A program made the position numbers and the translations under genes. DNA of 64,000 nt from Philopedon plagiatum (taxonomy: Eukaryota; Arthropoda; Insecta; Coleoptera; Curculionidae): contig OZ020190.1 of assembly GCA_963971165.1 (NCBI GenBank), positions 65,159,713 to 65,223,712 of the forward strand. The letters are read 5' to 3'. Below the pieces are notes generated by a model. The model was given only the letters and a program-made list of their open reading frames with translations, was not told the DNA's origin and searched no databases. This document shows positions 42,274 to 52,242 of this stretch, piece after piece. The first letter of the stretch is position 1, and each line of letters opens with the position of its first letter.

Positions 42274-43671
42274 TTTCCAAGCACCTCGTCTTCGAATCAC
42301 TTGATAACTAAGTAGTACCTCTAATTTGTGTCAAAAACATCACAACGTTTAGAGCGCTCCGAGTAATCCGGAGCGAAAAAATTTATCTCGGAACGCACCC
42401 TCATACTGTCGTCTTGAGGTGCGTTTGAGAATAGTAATATTCCTTTCAGGGGCACATTCAGGCCGTGTACCGTTGTCAAACCTGGTTAACCGCATCGGTT
42501 TCTTCGGTGACATTAATGACAGATATTGCGTTTCCAATCTGTCAACTTTTCAGATTACCGATACTTACGGGACACAAAACCGTAACCGAAGTTCACAACG
42601 GTACACGCCCAGAATCGACGCCGGGTGTTCCCGGGTAAACAGCTGACCGTGAGGCCAGCCGTTGTTTCTTATGGCCGTGACGTCATTGACAAGTTTACCC
42701 GGGAACACCCGGCGTCGATTCTGAATGTGCCCCAGGTGTCTGACGCCCCGGAGCGACTCGCCCCGGAGTCACTCGACACCGTTCTGAAAGTAACAAATTG
42801 ACAAGTTTGACATTAAGCTCAATTCAAGTAATGCATGAGAGGGCAGGGGGGATAGGGCTCGAACGGTTCAGGTGCTTGATGCCCCAGTTGAATGGAAGAA
42901 CTGTGTGCGGCTCAGGAGCTGTACGGGAGCTCCTCCTTGGGGTGAAAGGAAGATACCTATTAGCACTCTTTTCACTCCGGACGTACCTAAGTGCACTCCG
43001 TCCGTTCGAGTATTAAATTCGGAGCAGAATGAGTGAATCCGCTGGCGTTCGGGTATCGAAAACAGAGTGAAAAGTGTTCACTCCAAAAGTCCCGTCTCGC
43101 TGAGAGGTGCTTTAGGAGCGGGCATGCGCAACTGCGTTTGCAAATTTTATGGTTAAGTTAATTTTTTGTTTATGTCGGTTAAATGGGAATGTTTTCATTC
43201 TAAGCTGGGTTCATTCTAAAATGCATTTTAAAGTTTTGGTCCGTCATTGATGGGACCGTTATTTCCGCAGAATTCTCAACTATTTCTTCAGAAATTTCCT
43301 CGTTTTCGGAGGTTTTCACAAAATTCTTCCTTGGCAAAGTTTAAAATGGGGATGAAAGAATTGAACATATTTAATAATTTTAATTAAATCCTTGTCTAAA
43401 ATTTAACCCATATGCAAGTCAAACACATGTTAATTTTTAAGGTTATGTTTTTGCACTTTTGGCGTAGAGCGTTCGTCTTTGAAAGATTTACTCCCAAAAC
43501 TCCGAAGTCACGTGACAAAAATCTACTTTCACTCCACTCCAAATCCGTTGGCAATCCCGAACGTAGCTTTGGAACGCTGTCAAACATCCTTCATAACTCT
43601 TTTTTGTGTAAAACGGTCACAACGTGGTTTTTGGTTTTTTGGTTTTTTTTAATGCTTTTTTCTGTTCCAGG
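42274..43671. other. Mixed sequence with a GC hairpin; no gene recognised
   Basis: Apart from the 42611-42722 inverted repeat, this holds CG-containing inverted words (GAGCGCTCCGAGTAATCCGG at about 42350) and several small frames without family features. TTTTTTCTGTTCCAG at 43657-43671 looks like a 3' splice site directly before the gag-like ATG. Confidence 0.45.
42611..42722. repeat. 30-bp perfect inverted repeat with 52-bp loop
   Basis: Arms AGAATCGACGCCGGGTGTTC (first 20 bases) at 42611-42640 and the complement at 42693-42722. An outer GGGGCACATTCA (about 42449)/TGAATGTGCCCC (about 42722-42733) pairing suggests a larger degraded foldback. Confidence 0.88.
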
Positions 43672-45255
43672 ATGGAGAAAGATAAAGAAAGAAAGCGGGA
43701 AAGACAGTCTAGATCAAAGGAAAAGGAATCTAAGCGAAGAAGCCACTCTAGGAACTCATCTCACTCTAGATCAAGGCCCTCGAGGTCACGCCGTCTAGAA
43801 CGGGATAGGCTCGAAATAAAGGAACTCAAATCTCGACTAGAGAGAATAGAACGTCTGCAGTCGAAAAGCAACAGTCGTGATCGAAGCCCTAGAGGCTCGA
43901 CAACATACACCAGCCGCAGTTATAAAAGTCCGGCATTGAGGTCTACTTCTTCCCTAAAGGATGATCGACGTCCAAGAGGCTCGACTATTCCTTCAACCTT
44001 TTATACTGAAAGCATGCATCACAGTGATGAGAGCCCACGAGGCTTCACCCCAGATCGAAGTCCAAGAGGCTCGACAGTACACAATGATATCACCGAAACA
44101 CTGGAATTACAATTAGATGAGGATACCCTACAATGCCTGGGAATGAGTTCTAAAAGTGTAGATAACAAAAATTTTATTTATTTATTTATTTATTTATTTA
44201 TTCATGTTATGGTACAATAAGCACTTACATACGTCAATAGGTTGTGTAAATCGTTAGCATGTAGTTTGGAAAGAAAAAGCTAAAAGAGCTAACAGATAGG
44301 GCTAAAAATACACATTTAAAAAAACACTCACAAATACAACTTAAAACTACATACCAACAGTTACACAAAAGGTTAAAAATTACAATTGAAAGTCAGTAAA
44401 ATTACAATTAAAATACTCATTAATACTATAGAAACCCCTACCGAGAAGAAAGCCCTTCACAACCCTCCTGAAGACAACCGGAGTCATCTCCCTGACTCGG
44501 TGTGGCAGTCTGTTAAAAAGACGGACTCCAAGAAAGCCAGGACCATCCTGACACCTCCGAAGCCGTCTATATGGGGGTACTAGATGTGCACGGTTGCGTG
44601 TTTCATAAGAATGAACATCCTCATGTCTGTTGAGGTTATGCAGGTTGTTTTTAACAAACAACAAGCATTCAAGGATAAATTGTGAAGGCAAGGTCAGAAT
44701 CCCTAAGGATATAAATGCGACCTTATATCCAGATCTAGCAAAAGCTTGGTCTAAAAACTTAACTAATGGGGTAAGTAAAGAACAGGAAAATATAGAAACG
44801 TTACCCTCAAAAGAAGGGGAACCGTCGAACGCAGTTCAGACGTTAGAAAAGGTAAGTACAAGCTGTTCTGGTACGGGAAAGCTAAAACATTGTGTAGAAA
44901 ACCAATGCCAGAAAATTGCCCACAAATTAAAGCACCCGAGTTAAACATTGACATAAAACACATGTTGGTTCAGTCTCAAAATAAAAGAGATCAGGCAGTT
45001 CTTAAAAAGGACTCCATTAGAGTCGAGAATCAAAATAAGCTGGGTGCTGCAATATCTGGAATAGGTGAAATCATAACAGATATTTTATTAAATCATGACC
45101 AAGACCCTACCTTTAAGCCTTTCCTGCAAAAGTTAGGTAAGATTGGTACGGTATTAACAGACCGCCATCATGATATATCCATATCAAGGTGTGTTGAGAA
45201 TATCAACATGATTAGATCATTGTTATATTCCATAGTAATGCTTTCCTTTCTGTAG
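43672..45255 (+). pseudogene. Gag-like ORF1 of a probable tyrosine-recombinase (DIRS-type) retrotransposon
   Basis: From ATG at 43672 a strongly basic Arg/Ser-rich N-terminus (RKRERQSRSKEKESKRRSHS) leads into repeated SPRGS motifs (residues about 70-150) and an acidic LELQLDEDTLQCLG. It is interrupted at about 44170 by LINE G. The reading resumes after 44690 (GKVRIPKDINATLYPDLAKA), shifts frame near 44880, and continues PENCPQIKAPELNIDIKHML, KRDQAVLKKDSIRVENQNKL, GAAISGIGEIITDILLN. The PENC..LKAPELN and paired-helix pattern resembles ORF1/gag proteins of DIRS-like elements, from memory of that family. No recombinase or RT is in the window. A host SR protein is the less likely alternative. Confidence 0.5.
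44168..44690 (-). mobile_element. LINE G: short 5'-truncated insertion in the gag-like gene
   Basis: The minus strand encodes a LINE C-terminus (FILECLLFVKNNLHNLNRHE, RRLRRCQDGPGFLGVRLFNR, FYSINEYFNCNF), related to LINE E (shared RRCQDGPG). The (ATTT)n tail lies at 44173-44206 on the plus strand. About 520 bp in total. It inserted antisense into the gag-like ORF. Confidence 0.82.
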
Positions 45256-45294
45256 TTCACGATTCTGTGGTTTTAGTTGTAATTATAGTTCTCA

Positions 45295-45540
45295 TGTAGA
45301 GATGGCACTACGATTATAAATATGTAGTATGCGTTGAAGTTGTTAACAGATAGTCAGTTGTTTTTGGTAATGTCAATAAGAGTGTAGTAAAATTTTTGTA
45401 TGATAATTGTAATCCTATTTTATAACGTTATAAAATAGAAGGCATTAAAAGTTATCCCGTTGTTTCTGTTTGGTGGTCTTCCTGAATGGTAGTAAGAAAT
45501 ACTAGAAACTAGAAGTTGCGCCAGCCAATAATAATTAACA
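45295..45540 (+). repeat. Copia 5' LTR
   Basis: Inferred from TGTAGAGATGG at the left and AATTAACA at the right, immediately before the primer-binding site. ATTATAAATA near 45310 could be its TATA box. There is no second LTR for confirmation. Confidence 0.6.
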
Positions 45541-45555
45541 GGTTATGGGCCCAGC
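45541..45555 (+). promoter_or_regulatory. Primer-binding site (half initiator-tRNA-Met type)
   Basis: GGTTATGGGCCCAGC, the typical copia primer-binding site that pairs with an internal, cleaved tRNA-iMet fragment. It abuts the LTR end. Confidence 0.85.
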
Positions 45556-45624
45556 AGCCATAAATTAGAAGCAAGGGAGTTTTTGAAGATATTGGTAAAG
45601 TTTATCCGTACAAGAAAAGTTACG

Positions 45625-45992
45625 ATGGCAGCTACAAGTAAAAATAGTTTAAATGTGGAATTGTTAAATGCAAATAATTATCATACATGGAAATTTCGAA
45701 TGATGACTTTGTTAGAAGAAAAACAGGTAGTGGATTTTATTGAAAAGGAATTTGAAGAAGTTGATTACCCAGACAAAGCTGGATTAAATGAGACTCAAAG
45801 GAAGCACAGTAAGTGCAAATCATTAATTGTACAATGTTTAAACGACTCACAGATTGATATAGTGAGAGATAAAGATACTGCTTACAGTATGTGGAAAAGT
45901 TTGGAAGAAAGATATGAGAAAAAAGGTATTCCTGGACAAATGATTTTAAGAAAAAAATTAATGACTATGAAGTTGGGTGAATCAGAAGACTT
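45625..45992 (+). pseudogene. Copia gag, N-terminal part
   Basis: From ATG at 45625 (MAATSKNSLNVELLNANNYH; this start lacks the odd upstream residues of the 45583 start and begins like other copia gags). UBN2-type gag features: NYHTWKFRMMTLLEEK, SKCKSLIVQCLNDSQIDIV, AYSMWKSLEERYEKKG and MTMKLGESED. The frame is cut after GESED by LINE C and resumes in phase at 50189 (DLEVFLAQFDEII). Confidence 0.85.
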
Positions 45993-46122
45993 ATTATTTA
46001 TTTATTGACGGACAATGTCCATTTTTACAAAAAAAAAGATTTACAATAGTATTACAATATACTTACGCAAGAGAATAAACCTAAAGAAATAAACTTATGC
46101 TGCTAAATTAAATTAAATTAAA

Positions 46123-48975
46123 TTACTGCCCAATAATAAGTTGAGCCAACTGACGTAGAAACAATGTCTGAGTGCTAAAAAAATCAAGATGATAATTTTG
46201 ATTGGCAAGATGGGAACTGCGCGAAATAAAGGAATTCGCTCCGTAATTGGTGCGGTGGAAAGGAACATTAAATGTTTGGTGACTTCGAGTTGAACGAGCA
46301 GGGGCGTGAAAGCCAATCTCCGCCAGTAAATCAGGGCTATCCACTCTGGAGTTGATGATCTTATAGAGAACATGAAGGTCATGTTGTGCTCTTCTTAGAG
46401 AGAGCGGTGACACGGCAAGTCGTTGACAGAGGATGGTGTAATTGATATCGCTATTGTTGAAAAATTTGTAATTGATATGATGAAGAAATCTTCTTTGTAC
46501 ACGTTCCACTCTTTGACTGTGGACTGCATAATGTGGGCTCCAGACGGAAGAGGCATAGTCCAAGTGAGTTCTGACAAGACTACAGTAGAGAATTTTCAAA
46601 GAGTGCAATGAGGAAAATTCCCTTGAGTTTCTCTTGATGAAGCCCAACATCATAAGAGCTTTGCCTGTAATACTTTCTATGTGCTTAGTAAATGACAGCA
46701 CTGGATCTAAGGTTACTCCCAGATCTCTTATTGATTCAGTGGAGAGTACGGCTTCGCCATTGATGAGATAAACAAACTCAGTTGGCTGGCGCAATCTACC
46801 AAACTTCATTAGTTTACATTTTGATGTGTTAAGTTCCATCCCATTCTCATGGCACCAGACAACAAATCGATCAAGGTCCCCCTGAAGCAACTGACAATCA
46901 TTTGAGCTTGTTATTGTTTTGTATACTTTAAGATCGTCGGCGAACAGCAAGAAATCAGAGAACCGAAAGCACGAAGAAACGTCATTGACAAAAAGATTGA
47001 ACAGAAGTGGTCCTATATGGGAACCCTGAGGGACTCCAGAAGGAACAGCTATCTCATGGGACAGAAAATTATTCACACGCACTATCTGCCTTCGATCAAC
47101 AAGATAACTCCTCATCCAGCCGAGCATCAAACCCGATATGCCCAAGGCCTCAAGCTTGCTCAGCAAAATATTGTGTGGGACCCTGTCGAATGCCTTGGTG
47201 AAATCTGTATAGATAGAATGAATCTCGGAACCATTCTCAAGGGACCCAAACAGATGATGAGAATAAACGAGCAGGTTAAGTTCAGTACTCTTGCCAAGGC
47301 AAAATCCATACTGCTGCTTAATTATTGTGGGTGACAGAATTGATGTGAGGTGCTTGGTTACAAGGTTTTCAAAAACCTTAGGAATAACACTAATGATACT
47401 GATAGGTCGATAATTTTTAACATTATCTTTATCCCCACTCTTGTGGATAGGGACCACGAAGCTGGTTTTCCAAACATCCGGAAAAACGCCTTCAGTCAAA
47501 GATTTATTGAAGATAATATGCAGAGGTCTAGAGAGATTAAATGCACAGTTTTTGAGAAAAATGGGATGAATCTTGTCAGGACCAGGTCCCTTACTAATAT
47601 TTAGGTTCGTCAACTCGGAAAAAATATCTGAAATTAGAATAGAGTGGTTGTTAATGTTAATACCATTAGAAGACAATATACTACTGCACGTAAAGCGATT
47701 GTTAGAGGAGTACACAGAACTAAAGTACTGGGCAAAAAGATTGGCTGCCCCAGGACCCATCGCCGCTTCAACCCCATCCAAACAAACAGCATTAGGCAGT
47801 GCGCTGGTTTTTCTTTTTGAGTTAATAAAATTCCAAAAATGCTTAACATCATTGTGAATATGAGATTCGATATCAGCTATATAATTACCATAGCACTGCC
47901 GAGAAAGATTGTTACATTGTAAGCGCAAATCGGAAAACAACTGATAATTTTGGGCTGTCTTTTTTGCTTTATAGTTTTTATGAGCTATCTTTTTCTGAAT
48001 AGTCAGAGCAACGAGGTCCCGAGAGAACCATCGTGGAAACTTACCACTGGCAACTTTCTTAACCGGGATAAAGGCGTTTATAACATTGTACAATATATCG
48101 TAGAATAAGCACACCATATTCTCGACACTCCTGCCAATCAAAATTCCATCCCAGTCAATACAATTTAAAGAATCATTAATAACCGAATAGTCTGCGGATT
48201 TAAAGTCGGAGTAAAATTCGTTAGCCTGGTCACTAACAGTACAATATTCCCCAGATGATTCAATACTGAAACATAAAGGCGGATGGTTATTGTCTATACG
48301 AACTAATGGATCACTACATAATACACTTAACCTACTATTGCTTAACACTAAATCTAATATTACATTATTAATATTAAGTACATTATTCGACTGATAAAGA
48401 TTATGCAAAGCGCAAATGTCAGAGACAGTAAGAATTGCATCCGCAGTTTGTGGTGGAACATACACATCATCACGCGGAACAGCAACCGAACACAGGTCCA
48501 CATCAGTCCATACGGCCTTGGGAAGATTAAAGTCGCCAACAATGCACAACTCGGCCCCAGGTGCCGAGTCGCTCAAAGAATCCACACTGTCGCTAACCAG
48601 CAAGTAATCCTCGGCAGGAGAATTTGGAGGTAAATAAATACACCCTAGCACACGTTGAGCCCTTCTCGACCCAATAGCAACATATATCTGTTCAATAGGT
48701 GCAGCTGTAGGAATAAGTTTACATGTAATTGATTTATGAATGGCCATGAGTACACCTCCCATTGTTGACTTAGTGCTAGTGATACTCGACCTATCTTTAC
48801 GGAAAATGGTATAATCACTCAAACCCAATTCAGCATCGGACACATCCTCTGACAAATTAGTCTCTGTTAAGGCAATCACATGGTAGTGGCATGTAGAAAC
48901 ATTGCATAATAAATCGATGAGCTTTGTGCGCAATCCACGCACATTTTGATAGTATACATGCAGACTCCTTCCCAC
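46123..48975 (-). CDS. LINE C ORF2: APE endonuclease and reverse transcriptase
   Basis: 950 codons, uninterrupted. The endonuclease (about 1-240) shows YYQNVRGLRTK (9-18), ALTETNL (35-41), GCIYLPPNSP (111-120), CIVGDFNLP (144-152; GDFN), LDLVLSNS (208-215) and DNNHPPL (228-234, the clade's version of SDH). The RT (about 455-740) shows GPGPDKIHP, NYRPISII (521-528), FTKAFDRVPH (592-601; first Asp), GVPQGSHIGP (647-656), FADD (688-691; catalytic pair), then FGRLRQPTEF and LGVTLDPVLS. It nicks target DNA and primes reverse transcription of its own RNA. Length is typical for Jockey-clade ORF2. Intact. Confidence 0.93.
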   Translation of the reverse strand: MGRSLHVYYQNVRGLRTKLIDLLCNVSTCHYHVIALTETNLSEDVSDAELGLSDYTIFRKDRSSITSTKSTMGGVLMAIHKSITCKLIPTAAPIEQIYVAIGSRRAQRVLGCIYLPPNSPAEDYLLVSDSVDSLSDSAPGAELCIVGDFNLPKAVWTDVDLCSVAVPRDDVYVPPQTADAILTVSDICALHNLYQSNNVLNINNVILDLVLSNSRLSVLCSDPLVRIDNNHPPLCFSIESSGEYCTVSDQANEFYSDFKSADYSVINDSLNCIDWDGILIGRSVENMVCLFYDILYNVINAFIPVKKVASGKFPRWFSRDLVALTIQKKIAHKNYKAKKTAQNYQLFSDLRLQCNNLSRQCYGNYIADIESHIHNDVKHFWNFINSKRKTSALPNAVCLDGVEAAMGPGAANLFAQYFSSVYSSNNRFTCSSILSSNGININNHSILISDIFSELTNLNISKGPGPDKIHPIFLKNCAFNLSRPLHIIFNKSLTEGVFPDVWKTSFVVPIHKSGDKDNVKNYRPISIISVIPKVFENLVTKHLTSILSPTIIKQQYGFCLGKSTELNLLVYSHHLFGSLENGSEIHSIYTDFTKAFDRVPHNILLSKLEALGISGLMLGWMRSYLVDRRQIVRVNNFLSHEIAVPSGVPQGSHIGPLLFNLFVNDVSSCFRFSDFLLFADDLKVYKTITSSNDCQLLQGDLDRFVVWCHENGMELNTSKCKLMKFGRLRQPTEFVYLINGEAVLSTESIRDLGVTLDPVLSFTKHIESITGKALMMLGFIKRNSREFSSLHSLKILYCSLVRTHLDYASSVWSPHYAVHSQRVERVQRRFLHHINYKFFNNSDINYTILCQRLAVSPLSLRRAQHDLHVLYKIINSRVDSPDLLAEIGFHAPARSTRSHQTFNVPFHRTNYGANSFISRSSHLANQNYHLDFFSTQTLFLRQLAQLIIGQ

Positions 48976-49001
48976 AAGGTTGGAGCACCGGCCGTCGACA
49001 A

Positions 49002-49832
49002 TCAGTTTTCCGATTGATCACCAACAATCTGAGGGACTCCCTTAGTGTATCTAACTCGAATACCATCCTCTCCCCTAGATTTGCGATCCCTAAAGTCATC
49101 CCAAATGCGCTTTTCAAGCTGTTGTTGTTTGGGAGTAAGGTCCATATTTATATAGATGTTTTTCCCTTTTAGCTTCTGGCGAGAGCGGATCAGCGAAAGT
49201 ACTTCATTGCTAGAGCTTATTGAAACTTTCAAGGCACGAGCCCCTTTTTTGTTCTTTCGGCCAAACCTTGAATGACCAGTCACTCTCGGGGGATTGTTAC
49301 TCAGGATCTTCAGAATTGTTCCAATTTCCTTCATGTCGTCGTCGCTCTCAGGAACATTAAACAACACGATGTTGTTCGATCTGTTTTGACGATCCTGCAG
49401 TTCGCGCAATATCTCATCTTGATCAGCGTTGGTCTGCAGCGAGCTTGACCCCCCAACTGGTCCAAATTTGTCCTCAAGGGTTTTTATAGACACACGCAAT
49501 AGTTCAGTTTGAGTCTTCAATTCACTGACGTCTCCTGCAACTCCGGTCAGTTTAGCGGACTCCTCCCTGAGGATTCTCACCTCACTTTCAAGGAAGCCGA
49601 CACGGTCGACTAGATGCAATAGCTGCTTAACATTGGAAGCACAATCCGGACAGTGAAAAGACATAGCACGCTTAGTGAGTAAAACGGCACGCAGTTCAGT
49701 AGCGGACAGGTCACAGCAGGATTGACAAATAACTTGCTTGCAGTGGTCACAGGGAAATCCAAAAGTTTCACCAGACCTCTTAGGTTCTTTAAAAATAACG
49801 GAGGAATTGCACTTATAACATATTCCAGACAT
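49002..49832 (-). CDS. LINE C ORF1: zinc-finger/coiled-coil nucleic-acid-binding protein
   Basis: 276 codons. An N-terminal PHD-like cross-brace finger (CYKC at 5-8, CDHC about 28-31, CQSCC about 36-40, HCPDC about 60-64), then a heptad-rich coiled coil (LVDRVGFLESEVRILREESA, about 72-125), then a conserved domain (ELQDRQNRSNNIVLFNVPES about 143-162; KVSISSSNEVLSLIRSRQKL; GKNIYINMDLTPKQQQLEK) typical of LINE ORF1p C-terminal regions. It is expected to coat the LINE RNA. Located 26 nt upstream of ORF2. LINE B has a related ORF1 at 15041-16175. Intact. Confidence 0.85.
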   Translation of the reverse strand: MSGICYKCNSSVIFKEPKRSGETFGFPCDHCKQVICQSCCDLSATELRAVLLTKRAMSFHCPDCASNVKQLLHLVDRVGFLESEVRILREESAKLTGVAGDVSELKTQTELLRVSIKTLEDKFGPVGGSSSLQTNADQDEILRELQDRQNRSNNIVLFNVPESDDDMKEIGTILKILSNNPPRVTGHSRFGRKNKKGARALKVSISSSNEVLSLIRSRQKLKGKNIYINMDLTPKQQQLEKRIWDDFRDRKSRGEDGIRVRYTKGVPQIVGDQSEN

Positions 49833-50188
49833 GTTGTAAAGTTACTGAATTCAGTATGTGAAACTGGGTGTAGGAGCGATCAGAACCACAAATATCGGTG
49901 AGTCATCAAGGTGAAACGCACTATAGATTACTAATCTCCACAGACATTGGAATTGGATATATAAAAAGCAAATTCTTGAAATTCCTTACATGGAATAAAA
50001 GCAAATAAAGTGACTGTATAAATGACTAATTAGTATTTTTGACGGAGATGGGAATGAAAAGCACTACAGGAAAACACAGCCACCACTGCTGCAAAAAATC
50101 ACTAATTCAAAATAAGTATTTTAAGTGAAAAAGTCAAAAAACCAGGACGGCGATGCACACACAACCTTGTTGGTTAAAGGTTAGTAAT

Positions 50189-51034
50189 GACTTGGAAGTA
50201 TTTTTGGCACAATTTGATGAAATTATAAGGCAATTAAAAGTGACAGGAGCAGATGTCAAAGAAGAAGATTTAATTTGTAATTTATTATTGGCGATGCCCA
50301 AGTCATTCGAAACCATTATAACCATTTTGGAAAACATGTCTTCTAATCAACTGACAATTGATGTGGTGAAGTTAAGATTAAGAGCTGAAGTAGAAAGAAG
50401 AATAGTATTACGTGGAAGTGATAAATGTAATGAAGTAAAACCAGCAGTTTTTCATACTGATGGCAGGCAAGTGATCTGTTATTTTTGTGGAAAAAGGGGG
50501 CATTATAAGAAAGAATGCAGAAAGTTTTTGAGAGGTGGACATCCAAATAGACAAAATTTTAATAGTGGTGAAAGTTCTAATCCAAGATATGGTTATGGTA
50601 GTTATCAAAGTCCGAGTTATAGAGGTAATGGTAGAGGGAGAAATATGGTCTTTGAAAATAGAAGAAAAAGTTTTCAGAATGGACAAGATAACAACAGAAG
50701 AGGACATTTTGTGGAAAATGAAGAATATAGACAAAGTGAAAGTAGTTCAGAGCAAGGAGGTATATGTTTTATATCGAATGTAAATGATAATAATACAACT
50801 GTAAGTAATAATAATATTCTGTTTTATGTAGATTCTGGTTGTACTGATTACCTAGTAAATAATAAGGAATATTTTTCTGAATTATTAATGTTACAAGAAC
50901 CTATTAAAATAGCTATAGCAAAAAATGATAATTATATGGAAGCGATAGGTGTAGGAAATATCAAAGTTACAAGTAACGTATATGGTAAAAATATTATATG
51001 TACTATAAAAAATGTTTTTATGTCCCAAATTTAA
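50189..51034 (+). pseudogene. Copia gag (C-terminal) and protease
   Basis: In phase with 45625-45992. The gag core continues FLAQFDEIIRQLKVTGADVK and EEDLICNLLLAMPKSFETII, then a zinc knuckle CYFCGKRGHYKKEC (CX2CX4HX4C) at about 50480-50520, a Gly/Asn/Arg-rich linker, and a protease start with FYVDSGCTDYLVNNKEYF (DSG catalytic triad, the usual DSGAS being DSGCT). A frame change near 51000 ends the frame, and the pol frame continues from 50998. A programmed shift is possible, but random mutation is simpler given other lesions. Confidence 0.82.
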
Positions 51035-51826
51035 GAAAGAATTTATTATCTGTCAAAAGGTTAGAAATGTCAGATGTCAAAGTCATTTTTGAAAATGGTT
51101 TAGTAAATTTATTTCAAAATAACAATCTGATAGGCATAGGTTATCGAAAGAATTTGTATGAGATTTCATTTACAACAATTAAAAGGGAAAGTTTAATAGT
51201 AGAATCGCAAAATGATATAAATAAATTATGGCACAACAGATTAGGGGACATTTGTAATGCATATTTAGATAAATTAGTTAAAAAAGAAATGGTAAAAGGT
51301 CTTAAAAACTTGCAGGTAGGTAAAATTGAATTCTGCGAGTCCTGTGTAAGTGGTAAAATGACAAGGTTAGGGTTTGAAAGTAGAACAAGGGCTAAAAGAA
51401 TACTTGAAATAATACACACAGACGTGGCTGGTCCTGTAACACCATTGTCACATGATAATGGTAAATATTTCGTTACTTTTATTGATGATTTTTCAAATTT
51501 TGTTAATGTCTATATTATTGAAAATAAAAATGAAGTCTTTAATTGTCTTAAAGAATATGTACGGATGGTACAAGCTAAATTTAATTCTAAAATATCAGTT
51601 CTTAGGTGTGACAATGGAGGTGAGTATATCTCTAACGATTGTAAAAGGTTTTGTAAAGAAAATGGTACGTTTATTGATTATACTACACCTTATACTCCTG
51701 AGCAAAATGGAAAGGCGGAAAGCTTTAATAGAATTTTGGTGGACAAGGCAAGGACAAGGTGCAAATATGCCAAAAATGTTTTGGAATGAAGCAGTAAGAA
51801 CAGCTGCATATATTATAAACAGAAGT
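50998..51826 (+). pseudogene. Copia GAG-pre-integrase and integrase
   Basis: 263 codons open to 51789, then shifted. CFYVPNLRKNLLSVKRL (end of protease), LWHNRLGD...FCESCVSGKM (HHCC-like pre-integrase zinc motif), HTDVAGPVTPLS (first Asp), FIDDFSNFVNVYII, SVLRCDNGGEYIS (second Asp) and TPEQNGKAESFNRILVDKAR (Glu). After 51760 the integrase reading moves to another frame (KMFWNEAVRTAAYIINRS) until the hAT insertion at 51827, and resumes at 55111. Catalytic DDE residues are present but the gene is broken. Confidence 0.85.
51819..51826. repeat. 8-bp TSD of outer hAT element, left
   Basis: ACAGAAGT, identical to 55103-55110. Eight base pairs is the hAT hallmark. Confidence 0.92.
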
Positions 51827-52234
51827 CAGGGTTGGCACGAATTTCGACCGACACAAAAACCCGACCTGGTTTTTGTATCAAAAACCAACAGGATTTTAGG
51901 TTACAAAAACCCAATACAAAAACCAATACAAAAACCATCTTATTTTTTTAAGGCCTTGTTCTATCATCTTTGGATAACTTTTATCCACTGAATAAAATAT
52001 CTGGAAGTTTTGTTTCTGTGACTTCATGTATGACATTTATTAAAGCTGTCAACTTCAAAGGTTACGGGTATTTTATCTAGCGGATAAATGAGTTAATCGC
52101 TGTTGAATATGAGAGTTGTATTATATTTCATTACAAGTATCTACAATTTTTACTTACACACTGATAAAGAAAACAAAATTAGGTTTCAAAAAATAAATAA
52201 AAAAAAAAACGATAAGTGTTTCAGACTGTAGACT

Positions 52235-52242
52235 ATTTAAAT
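52235..52242. repeat. 8-bp TSD of inner hAT, left
   Basis: ATTTAAAT, identical to 54668-54675. Confidence 0.92.

Larger units (their letters stand above)
45993..50188 (-). mobile_element. LINE C: full-length Jockey-like element, both ORFs open
   Basis: A complete two-ORF LINE on the minus strand inside copia gag. A short target duplication GACTT is at 45988-45992 and 50189-50193, and gag is in phase on both sides. The tail is a TTTATTTATT repeat at about 45993-46004. The 5'UTR is about 49833-50188. ORF1 and ORF2 are 26 nt apart. No internal stop, so possibly mobile until recently. Confidence 0.9.

Noticed and set aside
43672..44160. Host SR splicing factor
   Set aside because: No RRM domain is present, and the downstream part resembles retrotransposon gag, so a transposon origin is preferred.
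50408..50734. Minus-strand ORFs over copia gag
   Set aside because: They are antisense to a clear gag/zinc-knuckle frame, and low complexity explains them.
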